The translations under genes were made by a program, and so were the position numbers. A DNA stretch of 5,010 nucleotides from PVC group bacterium. GTDB lineage: Bacteria > Verrucomicrobiota > Kiritimatiellia > SS1-B-03-39 > UBA6053. Below, piece after piece: positions 1-5,010 of this stretch. Within the stretch, counting starts at the first letter, position 1; each line of letters starts with the position of its first letter. The notes below the pieces were generated by a model. That model ran no database searches, was not told the origin of the DNA, and was given only the letters and a program-made list of their open reading frames with translations. The stretch lies in the NCBI GenBank assembly GCA_003565035.1, contig PXDP01000276.1, positions 1 through 5,010 of the forward strand. The letters run 5' to 3'.

Positions 1-900
1 GATCCCCCAGGCGGAATTTTGATTTATGTTGGTGCTGGAGCTTCCGACCCAGGTGTGGGTGTGCGGACCCACCACACGCAGGGCGCGGCCATCGGGCCGC
101 ATCAGGCCGTTGAGCGCGGTTATGACCTGATGGGTCCCCAGAAAGTTGTGAAAATTTGTCGTGTCGTTTATCCCGGCGTGGTTGCCAATGAGGGTGATTT
201 CGCTTTGACCGGCGGGATTGGTCCAGAGGGCAAACGCGGGGCTGCCGGAATCCTGATCCTCCAGCTGAAGATCGTTCCGGGTTGTTTCAAAGCGGTGCGT
301 ATTGCCGCTCACGGTTGTCGAGCTGACCGGGGTGCCGGCGATACGGGGACTGTTGAGGGATTGAAGTCCGCCATGTCCGTAGATCAGCAGAGGGGTTCCC
401 GTGTAGGCCGTGGTCGTATTTGATGTGGAACTGGTGTTCAGATCCAGCACCCCGTACCGGACGGGCATGGCATCGCGTGAGAAGGGGACGTTCAGTGTGC
501 CCAGCGAAAGATCGCCCAGGGTTTGATTTTGAAAGACCACCCCCAGACCGATGTCCTGCACCTGTCGCTGAGTACGGTCATGCAGTGCCCCGTCGTTGCC
601 GAAGATCCGCACCGTGCCTGAACCGCCAAAATGGCGGGCGACGAGATAATGTTGCGGACTGACAAACCCGAAGCTTTTCCGGGCATTGCCGGATGCCCAG
701 CCCACGCCGCTCCAGTTAGCGTTCAGCCCTGCGAAGCCGGAGGAGGTGTTCTGGACCGGTGATGCGGGATATCCGCTGAGGAATCGGTCGTGTGTTTCAG
801 GATTGTACCCTGTAACCGTCATTCCGAACGCAGTCAGACCCGCCTGAAGCATCAGGAGGAGAAAAAGGCGGCCCAAAGAACGTGTGAAAGAGTTTTCCAT
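1..900 (-). CDS. Secreted trypsin-like (S1-type) serine peptidase, N-terminal part
   Basis: The minus-strand frame is open from ATG at 900 to the left edge: 300 codons, no stop, so the C-terminus is missing. Residues 1-26 look like a Sec signal peptide: Arg7 and Arg11, then a hydrophobic run RLFLLLMLQAGLTAFG, with possible cleavage after Gly26. The rest reads as a chymotrypsin-fold protease. His90 lies in LVARHFGG, Asp116 in VQDIGLGVV (the DIxL position), and Ser218 in QDSGSPAF (the GDSGSP position, with Gln replacing the first Gly). These are the expected triad in the expected order. IGNHAGI at 238-244 fits the strand after the catalytic serine. After about residue 270 the sequence changes to THTWVGSSSTN...AWG, a Trp/Gly pattern like those in autotransporter-associated beta repeats, so a surface-associated C-terminal region probably follows. 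The substrate is unknown. The Shine-Dalgarno is weak (AGGG at 911-914 on the complement). The gene is divergent from aroB. Protease assignment is from motifs only. Confidence 0.8.
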   Translation of the reverse strand, partial: MENSFTRSLGRLFLLLMLQAGLTAFGMTVTGYNPETHDRFLSGYPASPVQNTSSGFAGLNANWSGVGWASGNARKSFGFVSPQHYLVARHFGGSGTVRIFGNDGALHDRTQRQVQDIGLGVVFQNQTLGDLSLGTLNVPFSRDAMPVRYGVLDLNTSSTSNTTTAYTGTPLLIYGHGGLQSLNSPRIAGTPVSSTTVSGNTHRFETTRNDLQLEDQDSGSPAFALWTNPAGQSEITLIGNHAGINDTTNFHNFLGTHQVITALNGLMRPDGRALRVVGPHTHTWVGSSSTNINQNSAWGI

Positions 901-1021
901 CTCAGCATACCCTACACGAAGTTCGGCAAAATGGTAAATGAATAAACTGATAGGGTATACCTAAAATAGGTTGTAAGGATAAGGAGTTTGTATTTTCCCG
1001 TAACTTGTTCATAGAGAGTGT
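901..1021. promoter_or_regulatory. Divergent intergenic region between protease gene and aroB
   Basis: These 121 bases separate two divergent genes and must carry both promoters. An 8-bp inverted repeat is visible: ATACCCTA at 907-914 and TAGGGTAT at 951-958. The second arm overlaps the palindrome GGTATACC (954-961). The left arm covers the poor Shine-Dalgarno of the protease gene. No convincing sigma70 pair was found. The best plus-strand guess is TGGTAA (932-937), 18 bases, TATACC (956-961), which is weak. A strong AAGGAG lies at 981-986 but is 35 bases from the aroB start, so it does not serve that start directly. Confidence 0.45.
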
Positions 1022-2119
1022 ATGAAGATGTTTGAGAGGATACAGGTTGATTTAGGTGAACGGAGTTATGCGATCCAAGTCGGAGGCGGCGTGCTTTCGG
1101 AGTTGGGCCGGGCCTGTGCGGACCTGTTCCGCGGACGGCGTACGCTAGTGGTGTCGGATGAAAATGTGGCGGCGCATTATTTGGATGCCACGGTTAAAAA
1201 CCTAGAGGCGGCGGGCTTTTTGGTTTCGTCGATCGTGCTGCCGGCCGGAGAGGCGACGAAATCGGTCGCATATCTGGCGCGGGTCTGGGAGGCGGCGGTA
1301 GCGGCCAAGCTGGACCGGAAGAGTTTCCTGGTTGCGCTGGGGGGCGGGGTGATTGGAGATCTGGCGGGTTTTGCTGCTGCGACCTATTTGCGGGGCATTC
1401 CCTTTGTGCAGGTGCCGACGAGTCTGCTGGCCATGGTGGATTCCGCTGTGGGGGGGAAAACCGGCATGAATTTGCCGCAGGGCAAAAATCTGGTGGGGGC
1501 ATTCCATCAGCCAGCCTTGGTTCTCGCGGATTTGTCGGTGCTCGATACGCTGCCGGAGCGTGAATTTAACGCGGGAATGGCCGAGGTGATCAAGTACGGA
1601 ATCATCTGGGATGTGGAGATGTTCGAAAAGATTGAGGTGAATGTCGGGGCGATTCGCGGGCGCGACCGGGCACAGCTGCAGGAACTGGTGAGGCGGTCCT
1701 GCGAGATCAAAGCCGAGGTGGTGCGGCAGGATGAGCGTGAGGGCGGAGTTCGGGCTCTCTTAAATTACGGACACACGCTGGGTCACGCGATTGAAAATGT
1801 GGGCGGCTACGGTGAACGACTGCACGGGGAGGCCATTGCGATCGGCATGGTTTATGCCTCCCGGGTCTCAGAAAGGATCAAAGGCCTTGATGCCGATGCC
1901 ACCACACGGCAGGCGGACCTGTTTCGTGCCTTTGATCTGCCAATAGACTGGGCGGGTATGGTCTGGGAGCCCCTTTTCGAAGCCATGACCGTCGATAAAA
2001 AAGCCGAAAACGCCGCCCCGCGCTTTGTACTCATCGAATCGATCGGCAAAGCGCTGTTGCCGGAGGGTGTGGCTGAGCCGGTGTTGAAAGAGGTGTTCAC
2101 GGGAGGAACCACCCCCTGA
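1022..2119 (+). CDS. aroB: 3-dehydroquinate synthase
   Basis: This cytoplasmic enzyme converts DAHP to 3-dehydroquinate, the second step of the shikimate pathway to aromatic amino acids, using NAD+ and a divalent metal (usually Zn or Co). At 365 residues it is close to the usual AroB length. Diagnostic blocks occur in order: SDENVA (45-50) near the dinucleotide site; LPAGEATK (73-80); the glycine-rich ALGGGVIGDLAGF (105-117); PTSLLAMVDSAVGGKTG (132-148) with Lys146; GKNLVGAFHQP (154-164); AEVIKYG (187-193); NYGHTLGHAIE (248-258); and LHGEAIAIGM (267-276). By comparison with characterised AroB/AROM enzymes, the metal ligands are Glu188, His251 and His268, and His255 is an active-site residue. 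All are intact, so the enzyme is probably active. The start may be ATG 1022 or ATG 1028: AGAGAG at 1013-1018 is 3 bases from the first and 9 from the second, so 1028 is slightly favoured by spacing. No other shikimate gene is adjacent in the window. Confidence 0.97.
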   Translation: MKMFERIQVDLGERSYAIQVGGGVLSELGRACADLFRGRRTLVVSDENVAAHYLDATVKNLEAAGFLVSSIVLPAGEATKSVAYLARVWEAAVAAKLDRKSFLVALGGGVIGDLAGFAAATYLRGIPFVQVPTSLLAMVDSAVGGKTGMNLPQGKNLVGAFHQPALVLADLSVLDTLPEREFNAGMAEVIKYGIIWDVEMFEKIEVNVGAIRGRDRAQLQELVRRSCEIKAEVVRQDEREGGVRALLNYGHTLGHAIENVGGYGERLHGEAIAIGMVYASRVSERIKGLDADATTRQADLFRAFDLPIDWAGMVWEPLFEAMTVDKKAENAAPRFVLIESIGKALLPEGVAEPVLKEVFTGGTTP

Positions 2120-2126
2120 TTTTCAG

Positions 2127-2149
2127 CGTTTTCCGATGATCGGAAAATG
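2127..2149. terminator. Perfect hairpin between convergent aroB and transposase genes
   Basis: TTTTCCGATGATCGGAAAA at 2129-2147 is two perfect 9-base arms around one central G. A G-T and a C-G pair extend the stem to 2127-2149. It lies 7 bases after the aroB stop and downstream of the convergent transposase gene, so it is placed to stop transcription from both sides. Neither side has a clear run of T outside the stem, so it is not a textbook intrinsic terminator. With a one-base loop it would open somewhat as RNA, and it may instead be a palindromic dispersed repeat or a protein-binding dyad. Confidence 0.45.
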
Positions 2150-2172
2150 GCTTCCCACTGGCTGTTGAAAGA

Positions 2173-2190
2173 TTGTGCGCACCTGTTGCA
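2173..2190. repeat. 17-bp direct repeat, copy 1 (3' of transposase gene)
   Basis: TGTGCGCACCTGTTGCA (2174-2190), with a preceding T shared with copy 3, lies 3 bases beyond the transposase stop codon (2194-2196). It contains the palindrome GTGCGCAC. Copies 2 and 3 lie in the same orientation at 2830-2846 and 3176-3193. Exact identity over 17 bases at three places in 5 kb is far beyond chance. Confidence 0.85.
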
Positions 2191-2193
2191 TCA

Positions 2194-3087
2194 TTAGGTG
2201 TCCCCTTTCATTTCTGCGATGGTTTGCGCAAATACCGCCAAAACTTCTTCTGAAGTAAACGCCGGTCTTGAGGCGGGATTTTTTGGGCTTTGCGTTATGG
2301 GGGGGCTCGACCCTTTGGCATATAACCAGGCCCGGTACACCGAGTGAGCCTTCTTCCAGGTGACCGGTTTGCAGGTTGACTTCTTTCTCGATAAACCCAG
2401 CTCTCTGGGTGTGACCTGTTTGGAGGCACGAATCAGCTGTTCCAATCCGTGGCGGCATTGGACGTTCCCCTTTACCGCCTGTCCATATCCGCTCCAGGCG
2501 TACTGGCCGGGATCTTTGCAAATTCCCGCCCGCATAGGATTGAGGTCGATATACGCGGCCACGGAACACAAAGCTTCCGGGGTATCTTTCAGGACCATGC
2601 TCCGGTAGCGACCATCCCAAAACACCCCATAAAGATGGTGTTTTTTGTTGTACCATGCTGAAAAGCTCTGTTTGAGAACCCTCATGAAATCCGGAAGAGA
2701 ATGCATGCGCCGCGTTAAATCGGCTTCCATCTCTTTTTTCAACGGGAGCGGAGAACTTTGATGGGCATCCAGCCAAGCTCTCACCTTCCGTTCCGGCCAG
2801 ACTCGCTGAATTCTGCGGAGAAGTTCCTCTGTGCGCACCTGTTGCACCGGGGGAACCCAAAGGAGCAAATGGACGTGATTATTCATCAGGCAGTAGGTGA
2901 GAATCCCAATGCCGGAAAAGTCAGCCCAGCGGTAGAGCAGGTCGGTAAACACAGATTTTTCCTGATCAGCAAACAAAAAGCGCTGCTGGACTACGCGGGT
3001 GGTGACGTGAACGAAGTATCCACCGGACTTCGGCAAAATCCGAAGGCCGCGTTTACGGGAAGTCAAAGGAGTTGGGTGAAAGGGCAT
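2194..3087 (-). CDS. REP-associated tyrosine transposase (Y1_Tnp, RAYT-like)
   Basis: A complete 297-residue protein of the HUH single-tyrosine (Y1, IS200-like) transposase superfamily. These enzymes nick and rejoin single-stranded DNA through a 5'-phosphotyrosine. An early strand YFVHVTTRVVQQRFLF (24-39) is typical of the family. The metal-binding HUH motif is NNHVHLLL (69-76), with His71 and His73. The catalytic tyrosine is expected at Tyr179 in VAAYIDLNPMRAGI (176-189), the hallmark RAYT/Y1 segment. LKQSFSAWYNKKH (138-150) and GVFWDGRYRS (154-163) also match the family. All catalytic residues are present, so it is probably functional. Two extra parts stand out: about 50 residues of insertion after the HUH strand (80-130) and a basic C-terminal extension of about 95 residues. 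ATG at 3087 is preceded by AGGAGA 7 bases upstream. It converges on aroB and is divergent from the LEPR gene. A 17-bp repeat present on both sides of the gene also occurs within codons 80-86. The host function, if any, is unknown. Confidence 0.9.
   Translation of the reverse strand: MPFHPTPLTSRKRGLRILPKSGGYFVHVTTRVVQQRFLFADQEKSVFTDLLYRWADFSGIGILTYCLMNNHVHLLLWVPPVQQVRTEELLRRIQRVWPERKVRAWLDAHQSSPLPLKKEMEADLTRRMHSLPDFMRVLKQSFSAWYNKKHHLYGVFWDGRYRSMVLKDTPEALCSVAAYIDLNPMRAGICKDPGQYAWSGYGQAVKGNVQCRHGLEQLIRASKQVTPRELGLSRKKSTCKPVTWKKAHSVYRAWLYAKGSSPPITQSPKNPASRPAFTSEEVLAVFAQTIAEMKGDT
2371..2390. repeat. 20-bp near-repeat, copy A (inside transposase gene)
   Basis: AGGTTGACTTCTTTC at 2373-2387 is identical to 3257-3271. 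Extending to 20 bases (2371-2390 against 3255-3274) gives 18 matches. This copy is in transposase codons. The other copy carries the probable -35 box of the LEPR gene promoter. A 15-base exact match in 5 kb is uncommon but not impossible by chance. Confidence 0.4.
2830..2846. repeat. 17-bp direct repeat, copy 2 (inside transposase coding sequence)
   Basis: An exact copy of TGTGCGCACCTGTTGCA. On the coding strand it reads through transposase residues VQQVRT (81-86), in the loop just after the HUH strand. A coding copy identical to two non-coding copies suggests a site recognised by the protein, or flanking repeats that arose from the gene itself. Confidence 0.85.
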
Positions 3088-3094
3088 CTTGAAG

Positions 3095-3100
3095 TCTCCT
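3095..3100 (-). promoter_or_regulatory. Ribosome binding site of the transposase gene
   Basis: AGGAGA on the complement of 3095-3100, 7 bases before ATG 3087. This supports that start and is the clearest Shine-Dalgarno in the window. Confidence 0.75.
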
Positions 3101-3175
3101 GAACGGGATTGAAAGGCATCTCATTCCCCTACACCCCGCCAAAGAATCGATTTCCGCGACTTTCATAAAATTTTT

Positions 3176-3193
3176 TTGTGCGCACCTGTTGCA
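3176..3193. repeat. 17-bp direct repeat, copy 3 (5' of transposase gene)
   Basis: TTGTGCGCACCTGTTGCA, 18 bases identical to 2173-2190 and in the same orientation, 88 bases upstream of the transposase start. It follows a run of seven T. On the minus strand TTGCAA (3189-3194) at its edge could act as a -35 box with TTTTAT (3165-3170) as -10 at 18-base spacing, so the repeat may overlap the transposase promoter; that part is weak. Confidence 0.85.
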
Positions 3194-3204
3194 AATCGGA
3201 AGGA

Positions 3205-3221
3205 TTGTCTGACAAATTTGT
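3205..3221. promoter_or_regulatory. Overlapping palindromes, possible operator
   Basis: TTGTCTGACAA (3205-3215; arms TTGTC and GACAA around one T) overlaps the perfect 10-base palindrome ACAAATTTGT (3212-3221). They sit between the two divergent genes, about 40 bases before the -35 box of the LEPR gene. This could be a regulator site or part of the transposase element's end. No known regulator is recognised. Confidence 0.25.
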
Positions 3222-3236
3222 ATTTCAGCAGTCTTC

Positions 3237-3289
3237 ATAATTTTTTAATTTTTTGAAGGTTGACTTCTTTCCCGGTGTCATGCGATAGT
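3237..3289 (+). promoter_or_regulatory. Probable sigma70-type promoter of the LEPR gene
   Basis: TTGACT (3260-3265) matches the -35 consensus at 5 of 6. After 18 bases GATAGT (3284-3289) is a moderate -10 box. An A/T-only tract of T6 runs at 3237-3254 lies just upstream of the -35, as an UP element would. A start site near 3296 would leave a leader of only about 14 bases before ATG 3310, with no Shine-Dalgarno, so initiation may depend on an unstructured leader. Confidence 0.5.
3255..3274. repeat. 20-bp near-repeat, copy B (LEPR gene promoter)
   Basis: The partner of 2371-2390: 15 exact bases (3257-3271) and 18 of 20 overall, same orientation. It includes the proposed -35 box TTGACT. Confidence 0.4.
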
Positions 3290-3309
3290 TAAAGCTGAAT
3301 TTTCTTCTC

Positions 3310-5010
3310 ATGAAAGATCGTTTATACCAATCGCAACCCCAGTTTGATCTCGAGGCTCTTGAGCCTCGGATTATGCTGTCCGGTGATGGATTGGAGATGA
3401 TGGGCGGTTCGGCGTCGGCGATTTATGAAACCCTCTCGACTCCCGCTGAACAACAAGATGATAATCTGGATTTGTCTATGGCTGGGGGCGACGCGTTTGA
3501 GGGTGCCAGTGAACTTTTTCCTGTTATTGATGCCGATGTGGATGGGCAGGACGGGGCGTCCAGTGATGACTTTATATATAAGGACAAGACTTCTCCCCTT
3601 TATGAAGAGAACCGGGGACCTCGTCTGGTCGACAATGAATCTGAATCCTCTTCGCTTCCGTTCAGTCAAAACGAAGACGAAAGCGGTCTTCTGACCGTTG
3701 GCGAAAATGAAACCCTGATGGGCGAAGGCCTTCTTCAGGGTTCTGTTTTGAATCAGGGTATGGTTTCACCCGGGAACAGTCCCGGTATTCTGGAGATCGA
3801 CGGCGATTTTGATAACGAAGGGGGTACGCTCCTCATCGAAATCGGGGGCACGCAAGCCGGAACCGAATACGATCAGTTGATTGTTTCCGGTTCCGCCCTC
3901 CTCAATGGCCGCTTGGAAATTCAGTTTATCAACGGGTTTGTTCCGGAAATCGGGGACACGTTTGATATTATGCTTTTTGACAATGCCACCGGCGGCTTCT
4001 CGGTCATGGCCGGCGGATTTTCGCTGGATCATCCGGACCGATGGACTCAGGTGAATATTCTCCCTGACCGTATCCAGTTGGAGACCAAAGCGTTTTCCTA
4101 CGCAAATTCTTCTCTGGGGAAATATTCGCCCGGGGTCCTCCTCTATCAGGCCACCAACGCGGTCACGGATGCAATCAGCACCTGGCTCAACCGCGCCGTC
4201 ATGGATGTCTCCAGTTCGATTCCCGAACCGGTTGATTTTATCGGCGCACTCGGCATTGAGAATATATTCGATGCATCGGGGAACATGGGGATCTCCTTCG
4301 ACACCGACAGCTTCCAGATTGTCGGACAGGATGTCTCATTCAGTTTCGGAACCGAGGAAACGCTTTTTGCTTCCGCCGACGATGCCGACTTCGGCTTCAA
4401 GTTCCTCGGAGATGCCCTCGTTATGGAACTCTCCGCATTCGCGCCCACCCTCAGCGGTGGGAGTTTTGCCAGTGTGAATGCGGATAAAATTTCACTCCTT
4501 ATAAATACATCGGGGATTGCCCACACTGACACTCTCACGCTGGGTGCGGGAAGTTACACCTTTAATCTGGATGCCGACGACCGCTTTGAAATGGCCGTGT
4601 CCGGCTTTGAGGCCACCCTCGCTGATGTACTCGCGCTCAGCGGGTCGCTGCAGATAGAGGTGGTCAGCGATGAAGCGGAGGATTCGTTCACCCTTCTGGC
4701 CTCCGGCGATGATCTTGAGGCGGAGATGAATGCGGGCGATGTCGGGCTGAGTTTGAGCGAGGGTCAATTTGGCCTGAGGCTTGAAACCGCTGAAGGTGGC
4801 GATTCGCTGTTTGCGCTGTATGCTTCCGGTACGGCATTTCTGGGAGGTGTAGACGGATTGACGCTGGGGGGCACGCTCTCCTTATGGGTCAACGCCACTG
4901 GATCGCAAACCGTGGATTTGGGCTTGGTCGGTGAAATTGATTTTGGAACCGAAAATTTCTATGTGGCGTTTCAGGGAACGGACCTGCTGCTGGACATCGA
5001 CGGGTTTGCA
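3310..5010 (+). CDS. Giant LEPR-XLL-type secreted/surface protein, N-terminal part
   Basis: The frame is open from ATG 3310 to the right edge (567 codons, no stop). ATG 3310 is the first ATG after the in-frame TAG at 3286. Residues 14-24, LEALEPRIMLS, are the LEPR-XLL motif known from the N-termini of very large repetitive exported proteins. No ordinary hydrophobic signal peptide is visible, so this motif may mark the export or sorting region. Residues 25-140 form a low-complexity linker rich in Asp, Glu and Ser. Residues 144-230 resemble autotransporter passenger segments: GSVLNQGMVSPGNSPGILEI, then a strand-rich stretch with YDQLIVSGSALLNG and INGFVPEIGDTFDIM. From about residue 338 a beta-rich, acidic repeat region begins (FALYASGTAFLGGVDGLTLGGTLSL is typical). 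Related proteins run to thousands of residues, so most of this one lies outside the window. Its likely role is adhesion or cell-surface structure; this is inference. There is no Shine-Dalgarno before the start. Confidence 0.85.
   Translation, partial: MKDRLYQSQPQFDLEALEPRIMLSGDGLEMMGGSASAIYETLSTPAEQQDDNLDLSMAGGDAFEGASELFPVIDADVDGQDGASSDDFIYKDKTSPLYEENRGPRLVDNESESSSLPFSQNEDESGLLTVGENETLMGEGLLQGSVLNQGMVSPGNSPGILEIDGDFDNEGGTLLIEIGGTQAGTEYDQLIVSGSALLNGRLEIQFINGFVPEIGDTFDIMLFDNATGGFSVMAGGFSLDHPDRWTQVNILPDRIQLETKAFSYANSSLGKYSPGVLLYQATNAVTDAISTWLNRAVMDVSSSIPEPVDFIGALGIENIFDASGNMGISFDTDSFQIVGQDVSFSFGTEETLFASADDADFGFKFLGDALVMELSAFAPTLSGGSFASVNADKISLLINTSGIAHTDTLTLGAGSYTFNLDADDRFEMAVSGFEATLADVLALSGSLQIEVVSDEAEDSFTLLASGDDLEAEMNAGDVGLSLSEGQFGLRLETAEGGDSLFALYASGTAFLGGVDGLTLGGTLSLWVNATGSQTVDLGLVGEIDFGTENFYVAFQGTDLLLDIDGFA
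4321..5010 (+). repeat. Degenerate tandem protein repeats in the LEPR gene
   Basis: Residues 338-567 seem to contain about two diverged units of roughly 105-130 residues. VGQDVSFSFGTEETLFASADD (338 onward) aligns with LSGSLQIEVVSDEAEDSFTLLASGDD (443 onward). KISLLINTSG...TLTLGAGSYTFNLDADDRFEMAVSG (393 onward) aligns with TLSLWVNATG...VDLGLVGEIDFGTENFYVAFQG (522 onward). Conserved features are an NxTG turn, a G-acidic-F strand and an LxASG-acidic motif. The match is at protein level only, was made by eye, and continues past the edge. Confidence 0.45.

Larger units (their letters stand above)
2173..3193 (-). mobile_element. Putative RAYT/IS200-like unit bounded by 18-bp direct repeats
   Basis: The outermost copies of an 18-bp identical direct repeat (2173-2190 and 3176-3193) bracket the complete Y1 transposase gene, giving a 1,021-bp unit between aroB and the giant LEPR gene. 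There are no obvious terminal inverted repeats. That is normal for HUH single-tyrosine elements, which recognise subterminal hairpins and make no target duplication. The true ends cannot be fixed from one copy: the hairpin at 2127-2149 or the palindromic stretch at 3205-3221 could lie inside them. REP-associated transposases are often single-copy and domesticated, so this may be a resident gene with its own repeats and not a recent insertion. Neither neighbouring gene is interrupted. Confidence 0.45.

Noticed and set aside
19..686. Plus-strand frames of 80-134 codons and a 64-codon minus frame in the first 700 bases
   Set aside because: The minus frame from 900 to 1 has a signal peptide and a serine protease triad across the same bases.
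977..1014. Possible leader peptide after the strong AAGGAG at 981-986, starting with TTG 988
   Set aside because: Only one base separates the site from TTG, and the frame stops at 1012-1014 after eight codons with no attenuator-like structure.
2123..2860. A 245-codon open frame on the minus strand overlapping the transposase gene
   Set aside because: It overlaps the transposase in another frame, and its sequence has no family features, whereas the overlapping frame has full HUH and tyrosine motifs and a good ribosome site. Only its last 23 codons lie outside the transposase and are discussed separately.
2173..3193. Three repeats considered as a CRISPR array
   Set aside because: Spacing is 656 and 347 bases, one copy is within a gene, and no cas gene is present.
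3053..3238. A 61-codon minus-strand frame upstream of the transposase, with MKTAEI and MKVAEI repeated inside
   Set aside because: It covers the regulatory region and the start of the transposase in another frame, and has no ribosome site or recognisable motif. The repeated MKxAEI comes from two similar AT-rich stretches.
3322..4767. Several antisense frames of 88-130 codons opposite the LEPR gene
   Set aside because: The plus frame is continuous and has recognisable motifs; the antisense frames have no start signals or family features and follow from codon bias.

Overview
The window looks like chromosome from a free-living bacterium of the PVC group, most likely Verrucomicrobiota or Kiritimatiellota. 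This is an inference from gene content: a housekeeping aroB sits beside a very large LEPR-XLL-type secreted protein, a RAYT-like Y1 transposase, and a secreted trypsin-like protease that runs into an autotransporter-style Trp/Gly motif. No rRNA or lineage marker in the window confirms it.

Layout from left to right. (1) 1-900, minus strand: the N-terminal 300 codons of a secreted S1-like serine peptidase, running off the left edge. (2) 901-1021: a divergent intergenic region with an 8-bp inverted repeat. (3) 1022-2119, plus strand: a complete, apparently functional aroB (3-dehydroquinate synthase). (4) 2120-2193: a short convergent spacer with a 9+1+9 perfect hairpin and a copy of a 17-bp repeat. 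(5) 2194-3087, minus strand: a complete 297-residue Y1 (HUH single-tyrosine) transposase of the REP-associated type. The same 17-bp repeat lies just after its stop codon, inside its coding sequence, and upstream of its start. (6) 3088-3309: a regulatory spacer with an AT-rich tract and a good sigma70-like promoter pointing right. (7) 3310-5010, plus strand: the first 567 codons of a giant secreted or surface protein, open at the right edge, with an N-terminal LEALEPRIMLS motif, an acidic linker, an SPGNSPG autotransporter-type segment and the start of a tandem beta-rich repeat region.

The genes do not form one operon. aroB makes the second step of the shikimate pathway. The protease and the giant protein are both probable exported proteins and may belong to the same cell-surface programme, but nothing here proves a link. 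The most unusual signal is the set of exact direct repeats TGTGCGCACCTGTTGCA in and around the transposase gene. They delimit a unit of about 1,021 bp (2173-3193) that could be the mobile or domesticated element. Both partial genes at the edges lack a stop codon inside the window.
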